In this document: in pieces, positions 23,530 to 35,300 of the stretch
Layout: the number at the start of each line of letters is the position of its first letter
Position numbering within the stretch: the first letter of the stretch is position 1
Assembly: GCA_028641055.1 (NCBI GenBank)
Contig: CM054057.1
Location: 724,557,931-724,621,930, forward strand
DNA: 64,000 bases
From: Alopecurus myosuroides
Lineage: Eukaryota; Streptophyta; Magnoliopsida; Poales; Poaceae
Direction of reading: 5' to 3'
The notes under the pieces: generated by a model
The model's input: the letters and a program-made list of their open reading frames with translations, nothing else
Told to the model about the DNA's origin: nothing
The model's database searches: none
Made by a program: the position numbers and the translations under genes

Positions 23530-25190
23530 ACTCCCCCCCACGCTTAGACCTCGTGTGTCCCCAAGCGAAACTGAACTCAGTAAACATGACCAGGTTTATG
23601 GAGTGTGGTGTCGATAAATTGGGACAAGAAGCATCACATCTAACAAAGAACAAGCCATTTTAGACAATAATTTCCTCTCATATAATTAAACTTGAAACAA
23701 GTAGGGGAAATCACAATAAAGGTGCAAAAAGTAAATCATAATTGGTGAAGGCAAACTTCATTGTTGGTAAGAGAACAATTAACAGTGTACTTATCTTTCG
23801 ATCAGAGTCTTTATACTAGAGCTTATATTTCAGATTTCATCATGCTCAATTATAACAGTCTCTTTGCAGTCATTGGTAAATTTCAAAGTGGTATTCGAAG
23901 AGATAAAAGCATTTGTACCAAACAAGGAAAAATAAATAACATGATTGAGTAAATCAACATATAAATGGATGGATCACAACAACTCAAATGCTTGCTTAAG
24001 ACAGGAAGGAGTAGGTTTACTGACTCAACATAAAGGTAAGAGATAGGCCCTTCACAGAGGGAAGCAAGGATCACTCATGTTCTAGAGCTTTTCATTTGAT
24101 AAATAGAGAATTGAAAACAATTTTGAGAGTGGTGTATGTTTATGTGAACGAATGGCAAACAGAAAATACAGTGCGTCACAAGCCAACTAGACTTCACAAG
24201 AGGGGCTCCCATTGAAGGACGTAACTGGTATGGAAGGTCATCCCTCTTTCTCATTTGTTTACACAATTATGCTTTGACTGATAAATCAGGGGCAAAAATA
24301 GTGAAGAGAATTTGTATTATTATGTGTGGGGCCAGGCACCCCGCTGCCAGCTCTTCTAGCATTTGGATAAGTGGATGAAGCCACTAGTCCAGGTGTGTAA
24401 AGTCCAATCAACAAGTGAGATAAAGATTCTATGTTTGCGTCCTCATGAGCTAAAACAGGGGCACAAAACATGTGTAATTTTGAAAGTTTTAAAGGTAGCA
24501 AACAAGAAATTTTACTTGGAGTGGCGGTTAAATACCACATATAGGTAGGTATGGTGGACAGAATTGGCATGGTTTTGGGGCTCAAGGTTTGGATGCACGA
24601 AAAACATTCCCTCTCAGTACAGGTTTTTGGCTAGCAAGGCTGGGTAGCAAGCATAAGAGTTGAGGAAAAACAAACAGATATACATATGATAAAACCAATC
24701 ATGCAACCTTCCTTGGAGGTACAAACAATCTTAATTGAGAATACTAAGCTTATGAGCTAACACGAAAGAAACATCATGGAATAATATATCTACATGCAAC
24801 TCCCTCTTTTCTACTTAAGTTTCATCGTATTGTTGCTATTGACCAATGCTAAGTTTGCCAAAACCAACTAGATTAACTTGATGCTCCAAAATTGATACCA
24901 ATACTAATAACAAGATCAACCATATAACAAAAATTGCAAACTAAAATAAAGTGTAGAAAGTAGATGACGAAACTTCTCATTAATATTCCATTATGGCAAC
25001 TCAAACCAAGGGATACAACGATAACAAACTAAAGAGTGATACTTCTATACTGCAAACCATCCTATATGATATTTTCTCTACTCATGGTATGACTCTACTA
25101 AAAGGTAAAAAGGTGAAAGATAAAGGTGTGATACCGCGGCATTCCCCCAAGCTTGGAACAAGCCAAGGGGATGCCAATACCAACGATGAA
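23530..25190 (-). mobile_element. 3' untranslated internal region of Athila-type element
   Basis: About 1.66 kb between the polypurine tract and the extra 3' ORF. It is AT-rich with many stops in all frames. Nothing coding is recognised; it contains the 'cccccaagcttgg' tract near 25144 often seen at this position in grass Athila elements. Confidence 0.6.
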
Positions 25191-25735
25191 TTAATTCTTC
25201 GGTGGTGGTGGTGAATCCTTTTCAATAAGATTATCAATTGATTTATTCAAATCTTCAATTGCGAACATAAGAATACGCATCATATTCGTATTGTGCTCAA
25301 TACGGTTTGTGTGCTTGTCATATGTTGATTTCCAGCCATCAAGATTTTTGTCCCACACTTCCTTAGGTCGAGAGCTTTCTCTATTTACATGGTTATAACG
25401 ATCCATATCCCAGCAAGAAGGCAACTTTTCCTCGGGTACATTTTTAGATCGATATTCATGAATCAAGGTATGGAAGGGGTTTTTGATACCTGGATGTGGT
25501 ATCCCCGGGGCTAGGAATTGACGTGGAACCTTCCCTCCAGTGCTCATCTGTGCTCCTTGCTTGAACTTGAATGGCTTTGCTACTACTCCAATGCTTGCGA
25601 CGGTAGCGCGTGGACGCACGCGCGAGTCTTCTTCTACATCTCCTTCAGCTCCACTCTCGATCTCCTCCTCAGTCTTCTAGTCTTGGAGATCATCTTCCTT
25701 TGGCTCGTTCCCTTTGTTGTTGTTGGTGGAGACCA
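25191..25735 (-). pseudogene. Extra 3' ORF of Athila-type element (env-position ORF)
   Basis: On the - strand the frame starts MVSTNNNKGNEPKEDD at 25735, meets an early TAG near codon 20, then continues open (…RPRATVASIGVVAKPFKF… to …DNLIEKDSPPPPKN) to 25191. It lies downstream of integrase, where Athila-lineage elements carry a non-conserved third ORF sometimes called env-like. I see no signal peptide or transmembrane segment, so an envelope role is unsupported. Function unknown. Confidence 0.55.
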
Positions 25736-26067
25736 TGGTGCTTCTAAAACTGAAAACAGATCCTGGCAGAAATAGATCGAAATAAAAACATGACGAGAAA
25801 ACGATATACGGACCTCGGGGGGTTAAATATCAGAAACATACGCAACGAAAAGAAAAGTACATGTCGGAAATGAGTCGGAGAGGAGCTCCGGGACACCCAC
25901 ACCATGGGGTGGCACGGCCAGGGGTGGGCCCACGCCCCCAGGTGGTGTGGTGTCCTCGGGCACCATCTCCTACCCTTTTTTGGCTCGATATTTTTCATAT
26001 TTTCGTAAAACCAATAATTTATAACTTGGGAAGTAATTCGCGAACTTTTTTTTAACAGAAATGTTAC

Positions 26068-27363
26068 CTATTCGAAAACAGACTCTGCAGCGTCTGGAAT
26101 CTTCCCTCTAATGAACTTCTCCGGAGTCATTACTTGAATAACATCAACATCTTCATCATAAGAATCAACGGAAATATAATGTTTGAGTCTTTGCCCATTT
26201 ACCACTTGTGTAGTGTTACCTTTGAGGGAAGCAATTTTGATTGCACCCGCACAATACACTTCTTCAATAACATATGGGCCTTCCCAGGTCGAGAGTATTT
26301 TTCCTGCAAAAAATCTGAGACGGGACCTATACAATAGAACTTTCTCACCAAAATGGAACTCTCTTTTAAGAATTCTCCTATCATGCCATTGTTTACCTTT
26401 CTCTTTAAAGATCCTATCATTTTCATAAGCTTCACATCTCAATTCATCTAGATGATTCAAATGAAGCATTCTTTTCTTGCCAACAAGTTTAAAATATTTA
26501 TCAAGTTCTTTCACTACCCAATAAGCTTTGTGTTCTAATTATAAAGGCAAGTGACAAACTTTTCCATAAACAATTTTATAAGGAGACATACCCATAGGAT
26601 TTTTATAAGCATTTCTATAAGCCCATAAAGCATCATTCAACTTATCGGACCAATTCTTCCTAGATTTATTAACAGTCTTTTGCAAGACAGATTTAATTTC
26701 TCTATTTGATAATTCTACTTGCCCACTGGTTTGAGGATGATAAGATGAGGCAATTCTATTATTAACATCATATTTAGTAAGGGTTTTTCTAAAACCACCA
26801 TGAATAAAATGAGAACCTCCATCAGTCATAAGATATCTAGGCACACCAAACCTAGGGAAAATAACATCTTTAAGCATTTTTAAAGAGGTCTCACCATCAG
26901 CACTTTTTATAGGTATAGCTTCTACCCACTTAGTAACATAGTCAACATCAACAAGAATATGAGTGTAACCACTCGAAGGAGGAAAAGGACCCATAAAGTC
27001 AAATCCCCAATAATCAAAAGGTTCAATAACAATAGAATAACTCATAGGAATTTCATTACGTCTAGAAATATTACCAACTCTTTGACATTCATCACAAGAT
27101 AAAACAAATTTACATGCATCTTTAAAGATAGTAGGCCAATAGAAACCTGATTGCAGAACCTTCTGTGTGGTTCTATCTCCACCGTGATGTCCTCCATAAG
27201 CACTACCATGGCAGTTTCTCAATATTTCACGTTTTTCATGATCTGGAACACATCTTATCATAATACCATATACTCCTTTATATAAGTGTGGGTCATCCCA
27301 AAAATATTGCCTCAAATCATAGAAGAATTTTCTTCTTTGTTGAGCTGTAAATGTTGGAGGCAA
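26068..27363 (-). pseudogene. Integrase of Athila-type element
   Basis: On the - strand, an HHCC zinc-binding region (HGSAYGGHH … CDECQR) is followed by the DDE core: Asp in WGFDFMGPF, Asp in LMTDGGSHF and Glu in GQVELSNRE. All three catalytic acids are visible. A stop after CHLPL (near 26536) separates the core from the C-terminal part (26068-26514: ELDKYFKLVGKKRML … WEGPYVIEEVY), which continues in frame. The enzyme would insert the cDNA into the genome; here it is a read-through pseudogene. Confidence 0.85.
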
Positions 27364-27782
27364 ATACTTGAAATAATAAAGTTAGCATAATCTGCATACC
27401 ATGGACTATCTTGGGAGTTTAGCTTTATTGCAGCCAACTGTTCATTCGGAAAACTATCATTAACATGAATAGGGTCATAGGCAAATTTTTCCAGTCTAGA
27501 CAAGTTATCGGCAAAAGGATTGTCAGCACCTTTCCTATCCACAATATGCAAATCAAACTCTTGTAAAACCAACATCCATCTAATAAGCCTAGGCTTAGCA
27601 TCTTTCTTTTCCATAAGGTATCTAATAGCAGCATGATCAGTATGAATAGTAACTTTTGAATCAACAATATAAGGTCTAAACTTATCACATGCAAAAACTA
27701 CAGCCAAGAACTCTTTTTCAGTGGTAGCATAATTATTTTGAGCAGTATGAAGGGTCTTACTAGCATAATGAATAATATTCAA
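27312..27782 (-). pseudogene. RNase H of Athila-type element
   Basis: The - strand frame shows the gypsy RNase H signature: [23 protein letters not shown], then [13 protein letters not shown] and [12 protein letters not shown], which provide the acidic residues. It overlaps the integrase frame by about 50 bases in a different frame. It is separated from RT by a stop after VVLGL near 27795. It would degrade the RNA strand during cDNA synthesis. Confidence 0.82.
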
Positions 27783-27794
27783 CTTCTAATCTAC

Positions 27795-28902
27795 TCACAG
27801 TCCAAGAACAACACCTACAGCAAGATCACTAGCATCACACATAATTTCAAAAGGTAAATTCCAGTCAGCCGGTTGAACAATAGGAGCAGTAGTTAAATCC
27901 TTCTTTAAAGTTTCAAAAGCTTCCTTACAATCATCATCAAAAACAAAAGGCATGTCTTTTTGAAGAAGATTAGTAAGAGGCTTTGATATTTTAGAGAAAT
28001 CTTTAATAAACCTCCTATAAAAACTAGCATGACCAAGAACACTATGAATGCCTTTAACATCCCTGGGACATGGCATTTTCTCTATTTCTTCCACCTTAGC
28101 TCTATCAACTTCAATGCCTCTTTCAGAAATTTTATGTCGAAGAACAATTCCTTCATTTACCATAAAGTGGAATTTCTCCCAATTTAGAACAAGATTAGTG
28201 TCCTCACATCTCTGCAAAACTTTATCAATGTTGTCCAAGCAATTATCAAAAGAAGTTCCATAGACGGAGAAATCGTCCATGAATACTTCGACAATTTCTT
28301 CACAAAAGCCATGAAAAATAGCACACATGCATCTTTGAAATGTAGCAAGAATTACACAAACCAAAAGGCATGCGTCTATAAGCATAAGTACCATAAGGAC
28401 AACTAAAGGTTGTTTTATCTTGATCTTTCCTAACAGCAATTTGAGAAAACCCAGAATAACCATCAAGAAAGAAAAAATGAGTTTTCTTAGACAAGCTCTC
28501 TAGCATTTGATCAATAAAAGGCAAAGGATAATGATCTTTCTTAGTAACCTTGTTAACTTTCCTAAAATCAATGCACATTCTATAACGAACCACTACTCTT
28601 TGAGGAATAAGCTCATTATTTTCATTAGGCACAATAGTCATTCCTCCCTTCTTAGGGACACAATGCACAGGGCTCACCCATCTACAATCAACAATAGGAA
28701 AAATGATACCAACATCAAGGAGTTTTAATACCTCATTACTTACCACTTCTTTCATCTTAGGAATTAAAAGGCATTGATGTTCAACTACTGGCTTTGCATC
28801 AGGTTCAATATGAATAACATGCTGACATATAGAGGGAGAAATCCCTTTCAAATCATCAAGAGTATATCCAATAACTCCACAGTGTTTCTTCAATATTCCC
28901 AA
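27795..28902 (-). pseudogene. Reverse transcriptase of Athila-type element
   Basis: Two overlapping - strand frames. The first (28902-28300) carries WVSPVHCVPKKGG, MCIDFRKVNKVTKKDHYPLPFIDQ and FFLDGYSGFSQI, ending near MPFGLCN. The second (28466-27795) carries the catalytic FMDD box (about 28272-28283) and the thumb with GHASFYRRFIKDFSKI. The frame changes near 28340. Both catalytic Asp of the FMDD box and the Asp in FLDGYSG are present, so inactivation is by frame only. Confidence 0.87.
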
Positions 28903-28917
28903 TAATCTTTCCTCTTC

Positions 28918-30102
28918 TTAACATGAAAGTTTAAAACTAATAATAACAGGATATATTTTCTTATCATCCATATAAGAATATTTAAGATAATCAGGCAAAA
29001 AATTTAAATCAAAAATAGGATCCTCCTTGGGTGGTAATGCGGTACCCAAGTCTTCTAGAGGTAAATTATGTTTCAGTATCACCGGTTGACAAAGAAGGAT
29101 ATCGTCAATCTCATTTCTCCCTTCCATAAAGACCTCGCTCTCATGGTCCTCCATATATTGTTGCAAAGCATTGTTAGGAGCAAGAGCAATAGAGGCAAGA
29201 TGTTGAACTCTAACATTCTCATTAGGAAATTCATATTCATAAGTTGCTCTAGCAAATTTGGAGAAATTGAACTCATAAGATTTTCCATCAAATTTAGTCA
29301 ATATCTTCTCCCTCTTACAATCTATAATAGCACCACAAGTCTTCAAGAAAGGTGTACCAAAAATAATAGGACAAGTTTTACTAGCAGCGTTACCCAGCAC
29401 TAGGAAATCATTAGGATATTTAGTTTTACCACATAAAACTTCCACATGTCTAACAATACCAATCAGAAAGACGGTTTCCCTATTAGCAAGCTAAAAATAA
29501 CCACATCAATATCTTCAAGCTCACAAGAACCAATTTCATGCATAATTTCTTTATAAAGCTCATAAGGAATAGCAATAGAACTAGCACCAATGTCACACAA
29601 ACCACAATAGCAAAGATCACCAATCTTAATAGAAAGCACGGGAATACTAGTTTTATTAGGTCTATTTGGATGTGAGGCAATATTAGAAGCATCCTCACAA
29701 AAGACAATATGTTCATCCTCTACATTTCCACACACAAGGTCTTTCACTATTGCTACACCAGGTTCAACATTTATTTGTTCATTAGGTTCAATAGATTTCT
29801 TTATGCTCTTGTTAACCACGCTAGCTACAATAGAGTGTTCTTTTACCTTAGCAGGGAAAGGCATTTCTTCAATATAAGGCTCAGGAACAGCAGGTTTAAC
29901 AACATGCACTTCTATATTTCAGCAGGAACAATATGTTTATAAGGTGTATGGTACTTGCTCAATTCCTTTTTAGGAATATCAAGATAGGAGACAAAGGCTT
30001 TAAGACAATTTGCAAAGATTTGAGAATCAAGACCACAAACAGCACTAACATTATAGAAATCATCAGTTCCCATAAAAGGTTTAATGCATTCATAGTCATA
30101 AT
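28918..30102 (-). pseudogene. Gag C-terminus and protease of Athila-type element
   Basis: Three - strand pieces. Gag continuation in a shifted frame from 30102 reads …CIKPFMGTDDF…LDIPKKELSKYHTPYKH… to a stop near 29915. The protease piece (29909-29463) holds the active-site motif CDIGASSIAIPYELY, where the Asp of D-I-G-A is the aspartic protease catalytic residue. The last piece (29445-28918) reads NDFLVLGNAASKTCPIIFGTPFLKT, the usual C-terminal protease region. Frames are broken near 29920 and 29455. Confidence 0.78.
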
Positions 30103-30765
30103 TTATACATGACCTTCTACCTTTGTCATTATCCCATCCTTTAGTGTTTTCTTGGATACGTCAAGAAGATCCCATTTAGCTTCTTCCTTCATACATGTGA
30201 ATGATCCAGAACAAGAAGCATCCAATAAATCCTTATCATGAAGAGAAAGCCTTGCACAAACATTATTGATAACAATATTACTCGGGAGCTCATGAACGGG
30301 ACATTTTAGCATTAATAACTTCATTCTCCCCCATGCTTGGGAAATACTATCTCCATCATGAGGCCAGAAACTATATATTTGATTCCGGTCTTTATGAATC
30401 TCACTAGGAGGATAGAATTTAGAATAAAAGAGAGGAACAATTTCCTGCCATCCAATAGATTCATCATTCTTCAGTAATTTGAACCATTCAGCGGCTCTTC
30501 CTTTCAGCGACAAAGAAAATAATTTCCTTTTTACTTGATCCATTGTAATACCTGCACACCTGAATAACTCGCATAATTCATGTATAAAGAGCAAATGATC
30601 ACCGGGATGGACAGTTCCATCTCCATAATAGCAGTTATCCATAACACGTCCAACAATTTTCATAGGTATTTTATAATGATCTAATTCAGCAGATAACGGG
30701 TCACCTACTACCCAAGCAGTGATAGTAGTAGTATCCCTAAATAGAGAACCAAAAGAATTCTACAT
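30103..30765 (-). pseudogene. gag: Gag of Athila-type element, nonsense at codon 2
   Basis: The - strand frame contains HPGDHLLFIHELCELFRCAGIT, LKGRAAEWFKLL and FYSKFYPPSEIHKDRNQIYSF, a retrotransposon Gag domain of Athila type. The best start is the ATG at 30763-30765, directly followed by a TAG at 30760-30762. Downstream the frame is open (NSFGSLFRDTTTITAWVVGDP…). A premature stop at 30103-30105 ends it, with continuation in another frame. Confidence 0.8.
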
Positions 30766-30850
30766 GATAAAATAAAGCAGTAGACAGAAATAAAAACAAC
30801 ACTCACGGTAAAAGTTTCTCTTACCAATTCCACTTACCAATAGTGCTTCA

Positions 30851-30869
30851 CTCCCCGGTAACGGCGCCA
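30851..30869 (-). other. Primer-binding site of Athila-type element
   Basis: Read on the - strand this is TGGCGCCGTTACCGGGGAG, 11 bases inside the 5' LTR edge at 30881. It matches the tRNA-Asp-type primer site of Athila-lineage elements apart from one base (A for G in GTTGCCGG) and fixes the element's orientation. Confidence 0.85.
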
Positions 30870-30880
30870 AAAAATAGTCT

Positions 30881-31910
30881 TGATGACCCAAAATTATAGA
30901 GGTGTATAGTAGTACTTTTGATAAATAAGAGTGTCGAAACCAACGAGGAGCAAAAGGTGTTGACAAGCAGGTTGGATAGAGAATTCACTGTAAACACTAG
31001 CAAATGGGTTTTTGGTGGTCTTTGATATAGCAAATAAATAAAATGCGAGTAAATAAAAGACAGTAAATATAATTGCAGCGAGTGGCCCAATCCTTTTGAG
31101 AGCAAAGGACAGGCCTGTTGTTCTACTTATGATTACCAAACGTTCTCGAGGACACATGGAAATTTTGTCAAGTGCTTTCGGTTCATACGGTTGATTAATA
31201 TTTATTGGTTCAATAAGTGTTGTGTAGGTGAACCTATGCTAATACAACGCCCAACTAGGACTAATACATACTTGTGATTATACTCCTCGTAAGCATCCGC
31301 AAATACAAGAAAGTAATTAAGATAAATCTAACCACAACCTTAAAACTCCAGGATTCTACGCAACCTCGTGCATTGGTTTCCTAATGGGGGTTTAGCTTTC
31401 TGTCACTCCGGCAACCCCACAATTAGTATCCAAATACACAATGCATCCTCCTAGTCCCATAAAGGTGAAGTATCATGTAGTCGATGTTGACAGGACACCA
31501 CTAGAAGAATAACACCACAACTTAAATATCAAACCACTAGATATTACTTCAACATAATTCAACTACTAACATCATGACTTCTCCCATGTCCTCAAGAACT
31601 AAATGAACTACTCACAAGACATCACATGGATCATAACCAGAGGTAATATAATGGATAATAAAAAAATCTGTCCATAAAGTGTAAACACCGATAAATCTCA
31701 AAAGCATCAACTTCTAACAAGTAATCCACACCAGGAGAGAGATATAGTGGAAAACAACGGTAAAGACACCTAATTGTTACAGTGGGATGAAGGTGGATGA
31801 TGAGGGTGATGGTGCTGGTGGATAACATAAGTAATGCATCATAACATGAAATATATCGATGAATAACAGAAAATAACAATATAAAATAGTGATGCAAAAT
31901 GGACGTATCA
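30881..31910 (-). repeat. 5' LTR of Athila-type element, with 450-bp internal deletion
   Basis: 1030 bp. It matches the other LTR at both ends but jumps from 'ggtgctggtgg' (about 31820) to 'ataacataagtaatgc'. This omits the GC-rich stretch equivalent to about 22984-23440 in the partner. Because the element is inverted, this is the promoter-bearing 5' LTR. Confidence 0.88.
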
Positions 31911-31915
31911 GAGGG

Positions 31916-32393
31916 GTAAGCTGCTTAATCTGTCTTGGATAGCATTCCAGTGTATTGGAGTTCTTTCTTTAAATTCCCAAAATGCATTTTGAAGTTAATT
32001 GAGACACAGTTTGCCAATTGTCTATGGAATGATGAGGAAGGCCATCACAAAATACAACAGGCAAACTAGCCTTCTGTGTATGAAGAGGGAGTATGGATAA
32101 CTAGGAATTCCAAATCTACAGGACATGAACCTTAATCTATTAGAGTATTGGCTAAAAAGTTGTGAACAGGGAGAGGACTCTTTGTGGAAAAAGTAGTGGA
32201 TGCTAAGTATAACACTAGGAATCCAAATATTGTTTGTTGTCAGGACACCATGCCTTCTGTTTCATGGAATGGTGTGATGTGGGCAATGAGGGAAGATAAG
32301 ATAGGTTATAAATGGCATGTTGGTAATGGTATGAAAATTAGGTTGTGGGAAGATGTGTGGTTTGGGAATTCCTCCCTGACCACTCAATATTGG
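31916..32393 (+). pseudogene. LINE ORF2, fragment c
   Basis: LINE sequence resumes with GKLLNL right after the gaggg duplicate. It continues through a region with several stops to an open stretch (from about 32184) reading KVVDAKYNTRNPNIV, GVMWAMREDKIGYKWHVGNG and IRLWEDVWFGNSSLTTQYW. The W-x-x-G-N-G…LWED.W motif is characteristic of the post-RT region of plant LINE ORF2. It ends at the attgg target site of the solo LTR. Confidence 0.8.
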
Positions 32394-35300
32394 TGTAAGG
32401 TCCCCCAGAACCACTGTTCAAGGACACCTCCGATATGCATACATTCATGATTCCAGATCACACCAGTCGTGAACAACATATCAAGTTGGTACACAGAAAA
32501 AATATCCATTACACGATTACATAAAATCTTACAAAAGAGACATGGTCCCATAACCAAGTCCACACAACTGCCACGCAGGGGAAACACACAACACACACAG
32601 CGGAAGACTGAAACACACAAACGTAGTAGAGCCCAAGTCACGCCTTAACCTACAGGCTTCTGACCTGGAGACGATCCTAGTTCGCAAGTCCATCAGCGGA
32701 GTACTCCTCCTCGTAGATCTCCTCTTGGGGCTCCTCCTCAAAGTCTGGCAAGTAAATACCAGTGATGAAACCAATATGATTATGTTTGAAGGTACTTAGC
32801 AAGACACCCATCATGTAACTTACCGAATGCAAGTATTCTTATATGGTGTAGTAGGTAGGCTATACATAGAGTTCACTATCCATGATATATGAAAGATATA
32901 TCATAGTTGATTTAAAAAATCTTTGTATCTTTTTTGAAGAAGATAATTCAAAAGAAAATAATATAGTCGTCTTTCTCTTGTAGATATCACATGTACAAGA
33001 GGTTTTGTAAAAACTTTGTGATAAGAAAATTTACTCTCTGCAAAACTTCTTGTAAAACAGCTCCTAGCTTTTCATCATCGGTACCTCCACGGTACAAGGT
33101 TCCTTCTTTTCGTACTTCATAAGTTCCAACTCCTTTTCAAACTCCTTTTTGAAAACATTGACACAATGCTAGCTACATGGCCATTCAACTGTTCATATCC
33201 GAGGACACAGCTATTCAGAATAGTTTGACTCTGCAGAGGTGTACACAATCCACCAGATTCAGCACATCCGCCGTGAACAACCACGGACTGTAAGAACAGT
33301 ATGTAAACATTGGATAACCGATCCTAACCGTCCACTATGTTCAAGCTAGAATATGCCTATCTCTTGAGTTGAGTTTAATCTCCCCGGCAACAGGTCCCAC
33401 CTTGCCATGACAGGAGACCCAACTGCTGCGTCCGGAGGGAAACTTAATCCAAAACTACATATGTCGCACGTTTCATAACTTGGCGACATTAGGTTCGAGG
33501 GAATCCCATAGAATAGAAAAAAAAACAACAAAAAACAAATCAGTTAAGACCCGTGCCCATGTTGGGATAGGGTGGCAGTACGGTAAAGGTTGTCCGGCAA
33601 AGACTAGGTTATGTGTCATTTTTGTAAAAACACCTTTTCCCCAAAAATGACCACTTCAACATTCCAACGGTGGATAAGGCTTCGCCTTTCCACCGGGTTT
33701 TTTCCATAAAACCTTTGTTTTGCAGAAACATATTTTTAGGGTGTCCACTTAGGGACTTATACTTTTGGTGGTAATAAATACCATTTGGTGGCTATGGGCT
33801 TGGTAACACCAAGTATCAACTACTGGCATAATAATAGTATATATAATATTAATAGTAGTAATAGTCACTCAAAAATAGTTTTTGATAATCAAAGTTTTGT
33901 AAAACTTTCAGAAGTAAAACATGCATGATAGATAATGGTAAGTGTAGTATAACAACAAGCATCAGGATGGCTTGCCTTAAACTCTTAGTGTCACCGGCCT
34001 TGAAGTAGCTTGAACTTGACGCACAGATCTACAAGTCATGCTTCTTCTTCTTTGTTTTCTAACGTCGTAAAAGAAATAAAGACACACACTCAGAACTAAA
34101 CGAATGCAATCAAAAGCACCAAGCAATACGTACATCAAGCAAACTTATACTAGCGCAATCATACAAAAAGTTATCGAAAAACTAACTCACATACACTCAT
34201 GGTACAAACTATCGTCAAACAAACATATGGTTGAGAAACCATATCCCACGTCTTATATATCATATGTGTAGTGGGTGTACCACTCTCATAATAAGATATT
34301 CAAGAAGCTAAAAATATAGCTTGTGGTCACAAGGGTGAGACTACTAAAATAATAATAATCAATCAAGGCAATACCCAGGGCAGTGGGTATTATCAACAAC
34401 ACAAGCAATCATCACCAACATAGTTTACCACTAACTTAATGCATAGATAACAAGACACTACTAAGCACAATAATAACACAAGCACAAGTTCCAAACAGCA
34501 AGCAAACATACCACAGATCAATAAGCTAGATAGAGACTATGCTTATGTCTACACATAAACTAAGGAATCCATCAATCATGAAAAAAAATAACTAAACAAA
34601 CCAGTGGCCCAACCAATAGTAACAAGTCATAATACACACTCTAAAACACAATACTCACAAGATGTAACAAGGCTAAAAATTGTCATACAACAGGATTTCA
34701 CTAATAGCATACTAGTATATGACAATTCTACACTAGCATGCTATAAGAAATAATTGTATTCTACATCAAATCACAACAAGAAACTCCACAAGTCATGTCA
34801 TGATAACAAAAGTAACAATATCGTAAACATGCTAGAATAATTATACAATCATAAAATAAAAAAGACAACAATACTAGAGCAACTCATATTATCTAGTGGT
34901 GACACTAGTTCATCACTAGAGCAGCAAACATCACTACAAGGATGCATAACTCTAAACAAGCAATATATGAAGGTAAAAACCTACTAACAACACACAACAC
35001 CTTACACGTGCTAGTAAGCAAAAATACAAAAATAATCCTATGAAAACAACTACTTGGCAAGAATCAACCAATTCTAATCACTCATGCTTTTCTAACAATC
35101 AATTACCAAGCAACCAAGATACATGCGATACAAAAAGTAGATATGTACTTAATACAAGCTCAACTAAACACTCTAAAAAATCCAAACACTCAAGGAAATC
35201 TATCCACGCATAATTTATCAATCACTTAGGAAAATAATTCTATTTGCAACCAATATTCAATTTAAACAAAACAATAGTGAAACACTTCTTAACATGATAT

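Larger units (their letters stand above)
22046..31910 (-). mobile_element. Decayed Athila-type gypsy retrotransposon
   Basis: The LTRs are 22046-23529 and 30881-31910, with TGATGACC...TATCA termini and a perfect gaggg duplication at 22041-22045 and 31911-31915. The primer-binding site read on the - strand next to the right LTR (30851-30869) is the TGGCGCCGTT.CCGGGG type of the Athila lineage. The - strand order is gag, protease, RT, RNase H, integrase and then an extra 3' ORF. Every domain is broken by stops or frameshifts. The termini and gene order resemble Sabrina/Bagy-2-like Triticeae families, but assignment needs a database comparison. The element is inserted in the LINE. Confidence 0.92.

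Noticed and set aside
22922..23653. 243-codon - strand frame spanning the Athila 3' LTR edge
   Set aside because: It crosses the LTR/internal boundary and the polypurine tract and has low-complexity Ile/Thr repeats; it is an LTR reading shadow.
25191..25735. Envelope gene in the Athila-type element
   Set aside because: Position fits an env-like ORF, but no signal peptide, transmembrane segment or cleavage site is visible, so only 'extra ORF' is claimed.
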